Source: Calditrichia bacterium (GTDB lineage Bacteria; Calditrichota; Calditrichia; RBG-13-44-9; J075). From it: DNA of 64,000 bases. The notes under the pieces are model-generated. The model saw only the letters and a list, made by a program, of their open reading frames with translations. It had not been told where the DNA came from and made no database searches. Below, piece after piece: positions 24,674 through 33,075 of the stretch; position 1 is the stretch's first letter; each line of letters begins with the position of its first letter. The stretch is from contig JANQRS010000047.1 of assembly GCA_028284445.1 (NCBI GenBank), positions 62,001 to 126,000 of the forward strand, in the 5' to 3' direction. The position numbers were made by a program, and so were the translations under genes.

Positions 24674-25579
24674 CTACTTCCGAATTTGAATATTCACCAC
24701 AATCTTCCCCCCTTCCTCCATGTACCCGAAGGCCATATATGGCGTGTTATGATGAAAGGCATAGTTACCATTTGAGTCAATCCCTATCACGCCACCCAAA
24801 CCCTTGACTCGCTCCTGCAAATGCTTTATCACTGCCTTTGCCGCCTGCCCGGCCGGCATTGAACCAAATAGATCGCATAATTGTCTTGTCAGCATGACCT
24901 TGAGAATAGATTCTCCCCAGCCGGTTGCAGAAGCTGCGCCTAGTTCATTATCTGCATAGGTGCCCGCACCAATAATCGGGGTATCACCGACGCGCCCCGC
25001 CAGTTTCTGCGGTGTGCCTCCGGTGGAGGTTGCCGCGGCCAGGTTGCCATCATTGTCCATTGCCACCGCACCGACAGTGCCCATTGGTTTATCGAAGGGT
25101 TGATGTGTTCGGAAGCTACTGTCCTTTTGCAGACGTTGCCAGGTGGCCAGCTCGCGCTCCGTTAGCAGGTCTTCCGGAGTGGTTTCCTCGATACCCTGTG
25201 CTTTGGCAAAGTCCTGTGCGCCCTTGCCCACCAGAATACAATGCTCACTTTCCGTCATTACCACCCTGGCCACGCTAATTGGATGAAGAACGTTCTGGAT
25301 AGCGGCAACCGCCCCGAAATCGAGGGTGCGGCCATCCATAATCATGGCGTCCAGCTCAATCTCGCCCTTACTGTTGAGAAATGCGCCGCGCCCGGCATCA
25401 TAGGTCGGGTCTGCTTCCAGCATACGCACCGCCATTTCGGTGGCATCGAGGGCTGTCATTCCCTGTATAAGTTCAGCACTAACAGCTGTTAAGGCCTCCC
25501 GGATACCGTGCATGTGGGCGTCTTGAAGCGCATCAGGAATATTCCAGGCGCCGCCATGGAGAATTAGTCGATTTTTCAT
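24674..25579 (-). CDS. Isoaspartyl peptidase / plant-type L-asparaginase
   Basis: The protein has 301 residues from ATG 25579; ATG 25585 just upstream is an alternative, and neither has a ribosome site. It belongs to the N-terminal-nucleophile hydrolases: the precursor is cut before Thr168 in MGTVGAVAMD, and GTPQKLAGRVGDTPIIGAGT binds the substrate. The N-terminus HGGAWNIP and DAGRGAFLN also match the family. It hydrolyses isoaspartyl dipeptides and asparagine, salvaging damaged peptides. It has no operon partner. Confidence 0.92.
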   Translation of the reverse strand: MKNRLILHGGAWNIPDALQDAHMHGIREALTAVSAELIQGMTALDATEMAVRMLEADPTYDAGRGAFLNSKGEIELDAMIMDGRTLDFGAVAAIQNVLHPISVARVVMTESEHCILVGKGAQDFAKAQGIEETTPEDLLTERELATWQRLQKDSSFRTHQPFDKPMGTVGAVAMDNDGNLAAATSTGGTPQKLAGRVGDTPIIGAGTYADNELGAASATGWGESILKVMLTRQLCDLFGSMPAGQAAKAVIKHLQERVKGLGGVIGIDSNGNYAFHHNTPYMAFGYMEEGGKIVVNIQIRK

Positions 25580-25910
25580 GAACACAAATTAGCAGTTGCT
25601 GCGTAGAAGTGGAAGAGGAAATTGATGCTGGATGCTGGATGCTGGATGCTTGATGCTTGATGCTTGATGCTTGATGTTGGAGATTGGTTGAATAGTTGAT
25701 TGGTGCATAGTTTGCCGATTTGCCCTTTAGCAGGTTTGCGGATTTGCGGGTTTACAGATTTGCTCTTTTGCCGATTTCCCAAATCGCCGATTTAAAGATT
25801 TACTCATTTACCAATTGACTACCCGGCGCACAGACATTAATATCAATGTTTACAATATTTTTTCAAACTGACGAATACTGCCAGACCTTAACTTCATAAC
25901 GAGACCTTAT
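25580..25910. repeat. Intergenic region with GATGCTG heptamer array and degenerate GCAAAT repeats
   Basis: Positions 25624-25679 hold eight tandem 7-base units (GATGCTG then GATGCTT). The complementary-strand unit ATCCAGC is nearly the ATCCAGT unit found at 38238. From about 25705 to 25800 the sequence is made of degenerate TTTGC(C/G)GATTTGC repeats. The promoter of moxR must lie after that; none was recognised. Confidence 0.8.
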
Positions 25911-26915
25911 ATGAGCACAAATGCCCAAATTAGCGAGAAGGATGTAGAGCTGCTTGAGAACTTTTCAGCGGTTTATAAAGAAATTGTCGGTGAAATACAA
26001 AAGGTGATTATTGGACAGGACGAAATCATTGAACAACTGCTTATTTCCCTGTTCTCGCGCGGACACTGCTTGCTCGTTGGCGTACCCGGACTTGCCAAAA
26101 CTCTGCTGATCAACACTTTGGCTGAGGTGCTGGACCTCAAATTTAACCGTATCCAGTTTACTCCGGATTTGATGCCCTCCGATATTACCGGTACGGAAAT
26201 TATTGAAGAAGATCGCACCAGTGGAAAAAAAGCCTTCCGCTTCATCAAAGGCCCGATTTTCGCAAATATTCTGCTGGCTGATGAGATCAACAGAACCCCG
26301 CCAAAAACCCAGGCTGCGCTGCTGGAAGCGATGCAGGAGCATAAAGTGACTGCCGGTGGGGAAGACATGAAGCTTGATGAGCCTTTCTTTGTTCTGGCAA
26401 CCCAGAATCCGATCGAACAGGAAGGCACCTATCCACTGCCGGAAGCCCAACTTGACCGCTTTATGTTCAACCTGTGGATCGATTATCCATCTTTTGAAGA
26501 AGAAGTGCAGATTGTTAAGGCGACCACCGGCGGTTACAAGCCGGAATTGCACAAGGTGCTTGATGCCAATGCGATTGTCGCTCACCAGCAAATGCTTCGG
26601 CAAATTGTGGTTGCAGACAATGTGGTTGAATATGCGGTTCGCCTGGTCAACCTGACTCGCCCCGATGCCCCGCAGGCTTCTGAGAATGTTAAGAAGTGGA
26701 TTAACTGGGGCGCCGGACCACGGGCATCCCAATACCTGATCCTTGGAGCAAAAACCCGTGCCGCTCTACACGGCCGATTCACGCCTTCCGAAGAAGATGT
26801 GCGGATTTGCGCAGTACCGGTCTTGCGCCACCGCGTCGTTACCAACTTCAACGCTGAAGCGGAAGGCATTAGTTCGCTTGGTGTTATTCAGCGCCTGATC
26901 GAAGAAATGGGGTAG
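25911..26915 (+). CDS. MoxR family AAA+ ATPase
   Basis: The protein has 334 residues. Walker A GVPGLAKTLL lies at about residues 62-71 and Walker B LLADEINRTPPKTQAALLEAMQE at about 122-144, as in MoxR/RavA proteins; the sensor segment (ATQNPIEQEGTYPLPEAQLDRF) is also present. MoxR ATPases act as chaperones for activating other proteins, usually together with DUF58 and VWA-domain proteins encoded beside them. Here no such neighbour is seen on either side, so it is an orphan copy in this window. Confidence 0.95.
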   Translation: MSTNAQISEKDVELLENFSAVYKEIVGEIQKVIIGQDEIIEQLLISLFSRGHCLLVGVPGLAKTLLINTLAEVLDLKFNRIQFTPDLMPSDITGTEIIEEDRTSGKKAFRFIKGPIFANILLADEINRTPPKTQAALLEAMQEHKVTAGGEDMKLDEPFFVLATQNPIEQEGTYPLPEAQLDRFMFNLWIDYPSFEEEVQIVKATTGGYKPELHKVLDANAIVAHQQMLRQIVVADNVVEYAVRLVNLTRPDAPQASENVKKWINWGAGPRASQYLILGAKTRAALHGRFTPSEEDVRICAVPVLRHRVVTNFNAEAEGISSLGVIQRLIEEMG

Positions 26916-26948
26916 GCTGGGCAAATTTTGTCGCAACATTGCGGATGA

Positions 26949-26998
26949 AAACATCCCCCCTCTATCTCCCCCCGGGGGGAGATAGAGGGGGGATGTTT
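26949..26998. repeat. Intergenic palindrome family B, copy 3
   Basis: This is a perfect 50-base palindrome: 25-base arms (AAACATCCCCCCTCTATCTC then six C) with no loop, 33 bases after the moxR stop. It is followed by T-rich DNA, so it may terminate moxR transcription. Confidence 0.9.
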
Positions 26999-27131
26999 GT
27001 GTTTATACCTCAACTTAGGCTCTGTTTTTTTGTTTATTTCACTCTTTCCTTATTATATTTGCCTGAATAACTGAAGTATTTCAAATGGTTGCAGCAATAA
27101 TGTCGGTTCGATAAGTCAAAAGGAGGCTTTT

Positions 27132-27542
27132 ATGACAGAAGATGCAAAGAATGCAGCAGAAGGCGCAAACATGCCGAGTGGCGCAGGATCAGATCCCGGT
27201 GCTTTGAGTAGTGATGAAAAGATGTGGGCAATGTTAACCCATCTAAGCGCACTTAGTGCTATCCTGACCGGGTTGGGATTTATCCTTGGGCCACTAATTG
27301 TTTGGTTGATCAAGAAAGATGAAATGCCATTTGTTGACCGGCATGGGAAATCGTCACTCAATTTCCAAATCAGTTTCGCCATTTATGGTTTTATCAGTTT
27401 CCTGCTGATATTTATTGGCATTGGCCTGTTGTTAATGCCAGTTGTTGGGGTTGCCTGGCTGGTGCTGACCATTGTCGCAAGCTTGAAAGCCAATAACGGC
27501 GAGGAATACAAATATCCGCTTACGATTGAATTTCTGAAGTAA
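27132..27542 (+). CDS. DUF4870 family small membrane protein
   Basis: The protein has 136 residues with AGGAGG upstream of the ATG. An acidic N-terminus is followed by three hydrophobic helices (about 40-60, 78-95, 98-117). The pattern MLTHLSALS, then PLIVWLIKKDEMPFVDRHGK and SLNFQISF, is the DUF4870 (Tic20-like) signature. The function of this family is unknown. A family-B palindrome follows. Confidence 0.85.
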   Translation: MTEDAKNAAEGANMPSGAGSDPGALSSDEKMWAMLTHLSALSAILTGLGFILGPLIVWLIKKDEMPFVDRHGKSSLNFQISFAIYGFISFLLIFIGIGLLLMPVVGVAWLVLTIVASLKANNGEEYKYPLTIEFLK

Positions 27543-27581
27543 GGCCATTTTGTAACTTTAGTTGGTTGTGTCTGATTTTTT

Positions 27582-27628
27582 CAACATCCCCCTGTATCCT
27601 CTGTCGAAGGGGACGCAGGGGGATGTTG
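27582..27628. repeat. Intergenic palindrome family B, copy 4
   Basis: This 47-base imperfect palindrome has arms CAACATCCCCCTG and CAGGGGGATGTTG and a TGTCGAAGG centre, 39 bases after the DUF4870 gene stop. It shares the core CATCCCCC...TCGAAGGGG with copy 1. Confidence 0.85.
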
Positions 27629-27879
27629 ATATATTGCCCTTCGAGTTAACCTGCACATATACTGAATTTCCCTCCCGATAAAATTGATATTTGTGGAACT
27701 TATTGCGTTATTTGCCGTCTTATATAGTGGGTTTGGGAAGATAGATTCAGGCTCTTTAATAAGAGTTAGTATTCGCATCATTCGAATCTATCATATTTAA
27801 TTTGGCAGAAATTGATCCAAGGCATGACGGTATTAAACCGCTTGTCTTGACCTATTCGTTGCGCGCTGGCCTATTTAGT

Positions 27880-27996
27880 TGGATGCGTCACAAGTGATAT
27901 CTGTTGTCTAAAGCAATTATCCATGGGACTCACACACCCATACAGATCCTCCGGCAAGGCGTCGGTCGGCACACCGGCGCCTTCTGGAGTTTTTTT
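27880..27996 (+). ncRNA. Candidate small RNA ending in an intrinsic terminator
   Basis: There is no gene between 27543 and 28155, yet 27949-27996 forms a strong terminator on the plus strand. A possible -35 TTGACC at about 27848 is followed 18-19 bases later by TATTTA. The sequence between contains a small ATGGG/CCCAT hairpin (27923-27941). These together could be a ~110-base RNA. No known RNA family was recognised, and the terminator could instead belong to a leader of the acyltransferase gene. Confidence 0.35.
27949..27996 (+). terminator. Intrinsic terminator in an apparently gene-free stretch
   Basis: CTCCGGCAAGGCG pairs with CGCCTTCTGGAG (12 pairs, one bulge) and is followed directly by seven T. 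Confidence 0.75.
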
Positions 27997-28155
27997 GCTT
28001 TCCCCCTGTAAACCTTGACATTTCATCGAAAATCTTCTACTATGTTTTTGCGATTGCACAATCTGACATGGCAAACAGCACTTGGCAGTCGCATAACCTA
28101 TTTGCAACCAGGACGATTTGTGGATCAACCCAACAAGGTAACATTAAAGCCCGGC

Positions 28156-28752
28156 ATGTTTACTTATTCTGTCGGCAAGATTACGTATGCACTAAGTGGA
28201 TGGAAATTGGTTGGTGATATGCCACCGATTCCGAAAGCAGTGGTCATTGTTGCCCACCATACCTCAAATTGGGATTTCCCGATTGGCTTGATGGCGTCAT
28301 ATCTGACGCGCCGTCAATATTTCTGGATTGGTAAACATACCTTGTTCAAGGGGATGTTCGGCACTTTTATGCGTTGGTTGGGCGGTATCCCTATCGATCG
28401 CAATGCGACTACCAACGTGGTCGATCAATGTGCACAACTTTTTCGGGAGCGCAGTGAACTGTTGCTGGTAATCGCGCCAGAAGGCACGCGCAAGAAAACC
28501 GATCACTGGAAAAGCGGCTTCTATCGGATCGCCTCCGCTGCCAAAGTGCCGATTGCTTGTGCGTATCTGGATTTCAAGAAGAAAACCTGTGGTATAGGCG
28601 AGATTCATATGCCTACCGGAGATATCAAAACGGATATGGAGAAAATCCGCGCGTTTTATCGGTCAAAAGTTGCGCGTTATCCGGAACAGGCCGGTGAAGT
28701 GCGCTTGTTTGCGGAAGATGAAGCGGCGCCGGATGCCAGTACCTCACAATAA
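28156..28752 (+). CDS. PlsC-type lysophospholipid acyltransferase
   Basis: The acyltransferase motifs are clear: HHTSNWD (the H-x4-D catalytic motif) and APEGTRKK (motif III). The 198-residue version from ATG 28156 begins as family members do (a short helix then LSGWKLVGDMP). The frame stays open to ATG 28042 and TTG 28015, but no start has a ribosome site and the extension has no family content. It would acylate a lysophospholipid or a similar acceptor at the inner membrane. The GT9 gene follows 17 bases later. Confidence 0.85.
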   Translation: MFTYSVGKITYALSGWKLVGDMPPIPKAVVIVAHHTSNWDFPIGLMASYLTRRQYFWIGKHTLFKGMFGTFMRWLGGIPIDRNATTNVVDQCAQLFRERSELLLVIAPEGTRKKTDHWKSGFYRIASAAKVPIACAYLDFKKKTCGIGEIHMPTGDIKTDMEKIRAFYRSKVARYPEQAGEVRLFAEDEAAPDASTSQ

Positions 28753-28769
28753 CGAATGCGAAGACCTGC

Positions 28770-29891
28770 ATGGCGAAACCGATTTTAAAGCGTATTGAAT
28801 CCCGCTTTAAGAAGTTGTTGAAGCAAGCTTTACTCTTCTTCCTGCAGCGAAAAGATGCTGAACCGGTTGAACTGGAATCGATTCGCAAGGTGCTGGTTTT
28901 TCGGCTTGATCAGCGCGTTGGCAACGGTATTTTGCTGATCCCCTTGCTCAAGGCCATTAGCGAAGCGCATCAGCCCATTCAACTGCATTTTCTGATTCAC
29001 CACCCCATTGCCTCATTGCTCGCGGAGCTGCCAGGCGTAAAAATCGATCGTACCTGGGCCTATAACCAACCGCAATTGCTCAGTCGGCCCTGGCGATATA
29101 TCTCCTTAGTGAAGAGTCTGCGCCAAGAACAGTATGATGTTGTTCTCAGCTCCAATAATCCCGATAATTTTTCGCTCTCGCAGGCTATTTTTGGCCGCCT
29201 GATGAAACCACGCTGTCTGGTCGGATTCGATGCCCGCGATAGTGCCCCCTTCTTTGATATTGCTGTTCAGTCATCAACCCGGCAACATTACTCCAAGTCG
29301 ATGGTGGATCTTTGGAAAGCTGTGTATCCGCCGGCAAATTGGTCTAGCGGTGGTCTGCAGGTTTCCAATGAGCGTAAGATTGAGTTGGTAAAGCGCTACC
29401 CGCAATTCGGCAGTGGTGGTATTTTGCTTTGGTTGGGAGCTACCGGACGTAAGGTGTTGCCGGGCACGCTTTTCGCGGAAATTCACCAACATTTTGTGGA
29501 AACAGCCCGGCGTCCGATTCATTTTGTTGCCGGTCCTGCTGATGAAGATCATCTTGCTGACTATCCCGCCTGGATTCGCGAGCAAACCTTGATTTGGCGG
29601 AACAGCCTTAGCGATACGGCAACGCTTTTTTCCCTTATGGATGGCTTCGTATCTGCAGATACCGGGCCAATGCATCTGGCGGTTGCGCTTGATGTACCCA
29701 CCCTGGCAATATTTCTAAACGACAATATTATTCAATACGGATACCAGGTGCCGCAACGGCATCAGGCGGTGCGCTGGACAGGTACGGCTGATAGCCGTCA
29801 TGAACTTCAGACATCACTTCGGCAATTTGTGGCGAGGTTGAAGGAGCGTTCACCGCAACAACAGGCAGGGTTGTATGGCCGGCGGATTTGA
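28770..29891 (+). CDS. Glycosyltransferase family 9 (heptosyltransferase-like)
   Basis: The protein has 373 residues. The N-terminal Rossmann half starts at VLVFRLDQRVGNGILLIPLL (about 41-60), and the C-terminal half has the GT9 donor-site motif SADTGPMHLAVAL near 295-307. The catalytic Asp usually found in GT9 proteins lies in the DQRVGN segment. It probably transfers a heptose or related sugar during lipopolysaccharide core synthesis. The gene follows the acyltransferase gene and overlaps meaB by 17 bases, though the joint role of these three is unclear. Confidence 0.85.
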   Translation: MAKPILKRIESRFKKLLKQALLFFLQRKDAEPVELESIRKVLVFRLDQRVGNGILLIPLLKAISEAHQPIQLHFLIHHPIASLLAELPGVKIDRTWAYNQPQLLSRPWRYISLVKSLRQEQYDVVLSSNNPDNFSLSQAIFGRLMKPRCLVGFDARDSAPFFDIAVQSSTRQHYSKSMVDLWKAVYPPANWSSGGLQVSNERKIELVKRYPQFGSGGILLWLGATGRKVLPGTLFAEIHQHFVETARRPIHFVAGPADEDHLADYPAWIREQTLIWRNSLSDTATLFSLMDGFVSADTGPMHLAVALDVPTLAIFLNDNIIQYGYQVPQRHQAVRWTGTADSRHELQTSLRQFVARLKERSPQQQAGLYGRRI

Positions 29892-30837
29892 CCTCCAGGC
29901 ACTGCTGAACGGTGTACTGGCCAATGATCAGCGCGCCTTGGGACGGGCGATTACGTTGGTTGAGAATGATGCGCCTGTTGCAGCAGATATCCTCGATGCC
30001 CTCTATCCGCATACCGGCAAGGCCCGAAGAATTGGGATTACCGGACCGCCCGGCGCCGGCAAAAGCACCTTGACCGCCGCACTCATTCGCAAATTTCGTG
30101 AAGCCCACCTCTCGCTGGGCATCGTTGCAGTTGATCCAACCAGTCCATTTTCAGGCGGCGCGGTTCTGGGTGATCGCGTTCGAATGACCGAATTCTCCCT
30201 GGATCGGCAGGTATTTGTGCGCAGTATGGCCAGCCGCGGGCACCTTGGCGGCCTTTCCGCAAGGGCGCAAGAAGTTGCAGATGTATTGGATGCTGCCGGG
30301 CGTGACATTGTGCTTTTCGAAACCGTAGGGGTTGGGCAAACGGAGCTGGACATCGCTGGTGCTGTTGATACCACCGTCGTGGTTCTGGTGCCGGAAAGCG
30401 GTGATATTATCCAGACAATGAAGGCCGGACTGATGGAGATTGCCGATATCTTCGTGGTGAACAAGGCTGATCGCGATGGCGCAGATAAACTCGCCCGAGA
30501 ACTGAGCATGGCCCTGCATTTGCGTATTAAGGAGGCGCCTTCCCGTGAGATTCCGGTATTGAAGACCAGCGCAGAAAGCGGCGAAGGGATCGAGGCTTTA
30601 TTGACTGAAATTGACAGTCATTTCAATGATGTGGATGGCAGCGGTCAGCTATTGCAGAAGCGTCTCGATCGTATCGAAAAGCGAATTATAAGCGATATTG
30701 AGCTACGTCTTAAGGGCCGCTTTTGGAATGATGAAAAACGCAAAGCCCTTGCAGAAAGATTGCCGGCGGTTACCCGGAAAGAGCTTTCGCCACGAGCGTT
30801 GGCAGACTTCTTGTGGGAAATGGGAAATGACAAATGA
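29875..30837 (+). CDS. meaB: MeaB/ArgK-type G3E GTPase
   Basis: The protein has 320 residues. Walker A GPPGAGKSTL (about residues 55-64), VDPTSPFSGGAVLGDRVRM, and VETVGVGQTE-like FETVGVGQTELDI followed by NKADRDGA are the hallmarks of MeaB. MeaB guards and reloads adenosylcobalamin into methylmalonyl-CoA mutase; no mutase gene is in this window. The start overlaps the GT9 gene. The last codons and stop lie inside a GACAAAT heptamer array, so the repeat supplies the C-terminal residues (GNDK). Confidence 0.92.
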   Translation: MAGGFDLQALLNGVLANDQRALGRAITLVENDAPVAADILDALYPHTGKARRIGITGPPGAGKSTLTAALIRKFREAHLSLGIVAVDPTSPFSGGAVLGDRVRMTEFSLDRQVFVRSMASRGHLGGLSARAQEVADVLDAAGRDIVLFETVGVGQTELDIAGAVDTTVVVLVPESGDIIQTMKAGLMEIADIFVVNKADRDGADKLARELSMALHLRIKEAPSREIPVLKTSAESGEGIEALLTEIDSHFNDVDGSGQLLQKRLDRIEKRIISDIELRLKGRFWNDEKRKALAERLPAVTRKELSPRALADFLWEMGNDK

Positions 30838-31116
30838 CAAATGTCGAATGACAAATGGGCAAATCGGCAAATCAACTTTTTAACTATTCGACGCGTCAAC
30901 CAATCAACATTGCCCGGATTTGCAGGTTTGGTGCCCTCACAAGTTCGCCGGGAGCGAACATCTGCCTGGGCTATGCAACGGCTCCGCCGTTCACGAAGAA
31001 CGTTTTAACGATTTAACGCATCAACCAATCAACATTGCCCATTTGCCGTTTCAACGAACCACGACTTTTCCTCTTTCCCTTTGGATTTTTTCCTGTTGGA
31101 ATTTGGAATTTATCCT
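30829..31116. repeat. Composite intergenic repeat block: heptamers, element D, repeat A
   Basis: Positions 30829-30856 are four GACAAAT-type heptamers starting within meaB. Positions 30905-30997 match, in reverse complement, 42638-42735 (element D, with hairpins AACGGCGGAGCCGTT-type and GTTCGC/GCGAAC). Positions 31081-31110 are a single family-A copy (TTTTTTCCTGTTGGAATTTG). No gene is present between 30838 and 31308. Confidence 0.8.
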
Positions 31117-31308
31117 TCCACGGGAATATTCCGGAATTGTCCCTGTCTAACTGGTGTGCACAAAGCGAGTAACGATTAAGGGACCGTTGCTCAAGCCTCT
31201 GTTACCGTTCTTTTGTAGCAGGTGCATGGCCGAGGATAATTAACCGGAAGTGTAGGCGATTCGTGCAATATTGCCTGCAAAGTTGATCTGATAATTGGAG
31301 TCAATCTT

Positions 31309-32037
31309 ATGAAACGACATGTAAGTCTAATTCTGTTCTCGTTCATTTTGCTACTGTTTGTCAGCGCCTGCGATACGGGCAATGAGCCCGATACCGCTGC
31401 GTTCCTGGATGCACCGGTTTTCCTGCTGGTCGATGACAGCGATCCGCTGAATATCGAAACCAGCACAGCATTGAAAATGGACGGCATCGGTCCGATGTAT
31501 TTTCGCGTGTTGGATTTAACTACTGAACAGCAAGATGCTATTCGCGCTATCGCTGAAAGTTATCGTGATGATTTTCGGGCGCTCCGTGCGCAATGGGAAA
31601 GCGGCGAGGTTAGTTGGGAGGACGTGCAGGCCCAGCGACAAGCCATTCGCGAGCAGATGAATGCGGAAATCCTGGCGCTACTAACGCCTGATCAGTTGGC
31701 GATTATCGAAGAAATTGAGGCACAGCTGGCCAATGGCGAATTCCCAACTATCCTGATTGAGCATCGCCTGACCTGGTTGACGGAGCAGCTTACCTTAACA
31801 ACTGAGCAGCAAGACGCTGTTCGTCCGGTGCTGGCTCAGCACGGTGCTGATCTGCTGGCTTTGCGTGAGTCAAGCAGCGATCGAGAAGAGTTTCGCAGCA
31901 ATATGGCGGCGCTTATGGAAAGCCTGAATCAGCAATTTGAAGCGATTCTCACCGCTGAACAATATGAGATCTTTCAACAGTTGAAGCGCTCGCGCGCCCA
32001 TCGCGGAGATATGGGACGGGCAAGGGGCGGCCGCTAA
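31309..32037 (+). CDS. Lipoprotein with Spy/CpxP-like LTxEQ repeats
   Basis: The protein has 242 residues. A signal peptide ends at a good lipobox (FVSAC, Cys21). The mature part has four LTxxQ motifs (LTTEQQDAIRAIAE, LTPDQLAIIEE, LTTEQQDAVRPVLA, LTAEQYEIFQ) in helical context, as in Spy, CpxP and ZraP. Those are periplasmic chaperones or metal-stress sensors. The C-terminus is Arg/Gly-rich. It lies 59 bases upstream of an ECF sigma gene, so it is likely the regulon's output or sensor. Confidence 0.75.
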   Translation: MKRHVSLILFSFILLLFVSACDTGNEPDTAAFLDAPVFLLVDDSDPLNIETSTALKMDGIGPMYFRVLDLTTEQQDAIRAIAESYRDDFRALRAQWESGEVSWEDVQAQRQAIREQMNAEILALLTPDQLAIIEEIEAQLANGEFPTILIEHRLTWLTEQLTLTTEQQDAVRPVLAQHGADLLALRESSSDREEFRSNMAALMESLNQQFEAILTAEQYEIFQQLKRSRAHRGDMGRARGGR

Positions 32038-32096
32038 GCAAGGTGTGAAATCTCTTTAACAAGAATATATGCAGTAATTGGTAAACAGGATCAGGT

Positions 32097-32648
32097 GTGA
32101 CTGACGAACAACTTCTTCAAGCTTGCAAAACCGGGAATACCGGCGCATTTAAGGAACTTGTGATGCGTTACCAGGGGCAGGTGGCAGCTACTGTGATCAG
32201 TATGCTGGGCCCGGGGCCGGAAGCTGATGATGTTGGTCAGGAAACCTTCATCCGCTTCTACAAGAGTATTGCAAAATTTCGTGGCGATTCGTCGCTGGGA
32301 ACCTATCTCACGCGAATCGCCATGAATCTCTCGCTGAATGAATTGAAGCGGCGAAAAAAAAAGCTTAGCCGGTTTTTCAGTAAAACACCGGAAGAAATAG
32401 ATATTGTTGATCGGGATAGTGACAAAAAGTGGTATACTGATGAAGCGCGAATAATCCGCAAAAGTTTGCAGCGTTTGGAGCCTGATTTTCGCTCTGTGAT
32501 CGTTCTGCGCTTGATGGAGGGGTATTCTACCCAGGAAACTGCCGATATTTTGGGGATACCGGTGGGCACCGTCCTGTCAAGGTTGTCACGGGGACAAAAA
32601 AAACTAAGGGAAAATTTGGCACCGCTACTGAGGGAAAGTCATGAATGA
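32097..32648 (+). CDS. ECF RNA polymerase sigma factor (RpoE-like)
   Basis: The protein has 183 residues; GTG start with AGGATCAGG upstream. Region 2 contains DDVGQETFIRFYKSIAKFRG (about 43-62) and TYLTRIAMNLSLNELKRRKK; region 4 has FRSVIVLRLMEGYSTQETAD then ILGIPVGTVLSRLSRGQKKL. All expected ECF parts are present. It overlaps the anti-sigma gene by 8 bases, which indicates translational coupling. Confidence 0.95.
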   Translation: MTDEQLLQACKTGNTGAFKELVMRYQGQVAATVISMLGPGPEADDVGQETFIRFYKSIAKFRGDSSLGTYLTRIAMNLSLNELKRRKKKLSRFFSKTPEEIDIVDRDSDKKWYTDEARIIRKSLQRLEPDFRSVIVLRLMEGYSTQETADILGIPVGTVLSRLSRGQKKLRENLAPLLRESHE

Positions 32649-33075
32649 ATCTTTGAACGAATTGTTGTATCGGTCTTTCGATACGACCCTGTCTGACGAG
32701 GAACAGCAGCGCCTTGATGAAGGATTGAAGCAGTCTGAAGGGTTACGTCAGGAATATGATCGCCTGAAAACCATGCGTCGTATTATGGCGGAACAACCGC
32801 AGCCCGATTTTATGCCGGGATTTGCTGACCGGGTGCTTCAGCGGCTGGAGGACGGGGGAGATGCATCGGGTGATGCGCAACTGTTTTTTGAAGCGCTCTG
32901 GCTGTCCTTTCGGCGAATGGGCACGGTAGCGCTTTTGCTGCTGATTGCAGCGATCAGCTACAATATCGGGAGCAGTGATAACGTTTCGCTAAGAAGCGCC
33001 TTCAATATCCCGGAAACAACAATGGAGGAGATTATTGAACCGGATTTCTACCAGGAATTGGAGTCATTGAGATGA
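32641..33075 (+). CDS. Transmembrane anti-sigma factor-like protein
   Basis: The protein has 144 residues. The cytosolic N-terminal half is helical and charged, with no zinc-binding HxxxCxxC. A single membrane helix lies at about 96-112 (VALLLLIAAISYNIG), followed by a short outer domain. The start overlaps the sigma gene and the stop overlaps the next gene by 4 bases. The anti-sigma role is inferred from position and layout. Confidence 0.75.
   Translation: MNESLNELLYRSFDTTLSDEEQQRLDEGLKQSEGLRQEYDRLKTMRRIMAEQPQPDFMPGFADRVLQRLEDGGDASGDAQLFFEALWLSFRRMGTVALLLLIAAISYNIGSSDNVSLRSAFNIPETTMEEIIEPDFYQELESLR

Noticed and set aside
25965..26732. 255-codon minus-strand frame
   Set aside because: It is a shadow of moxR.
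27871..28128. 85-codon minus-strand frame
   Set aside because: It runs antisense through the terminator stem and has no start signal or known content.
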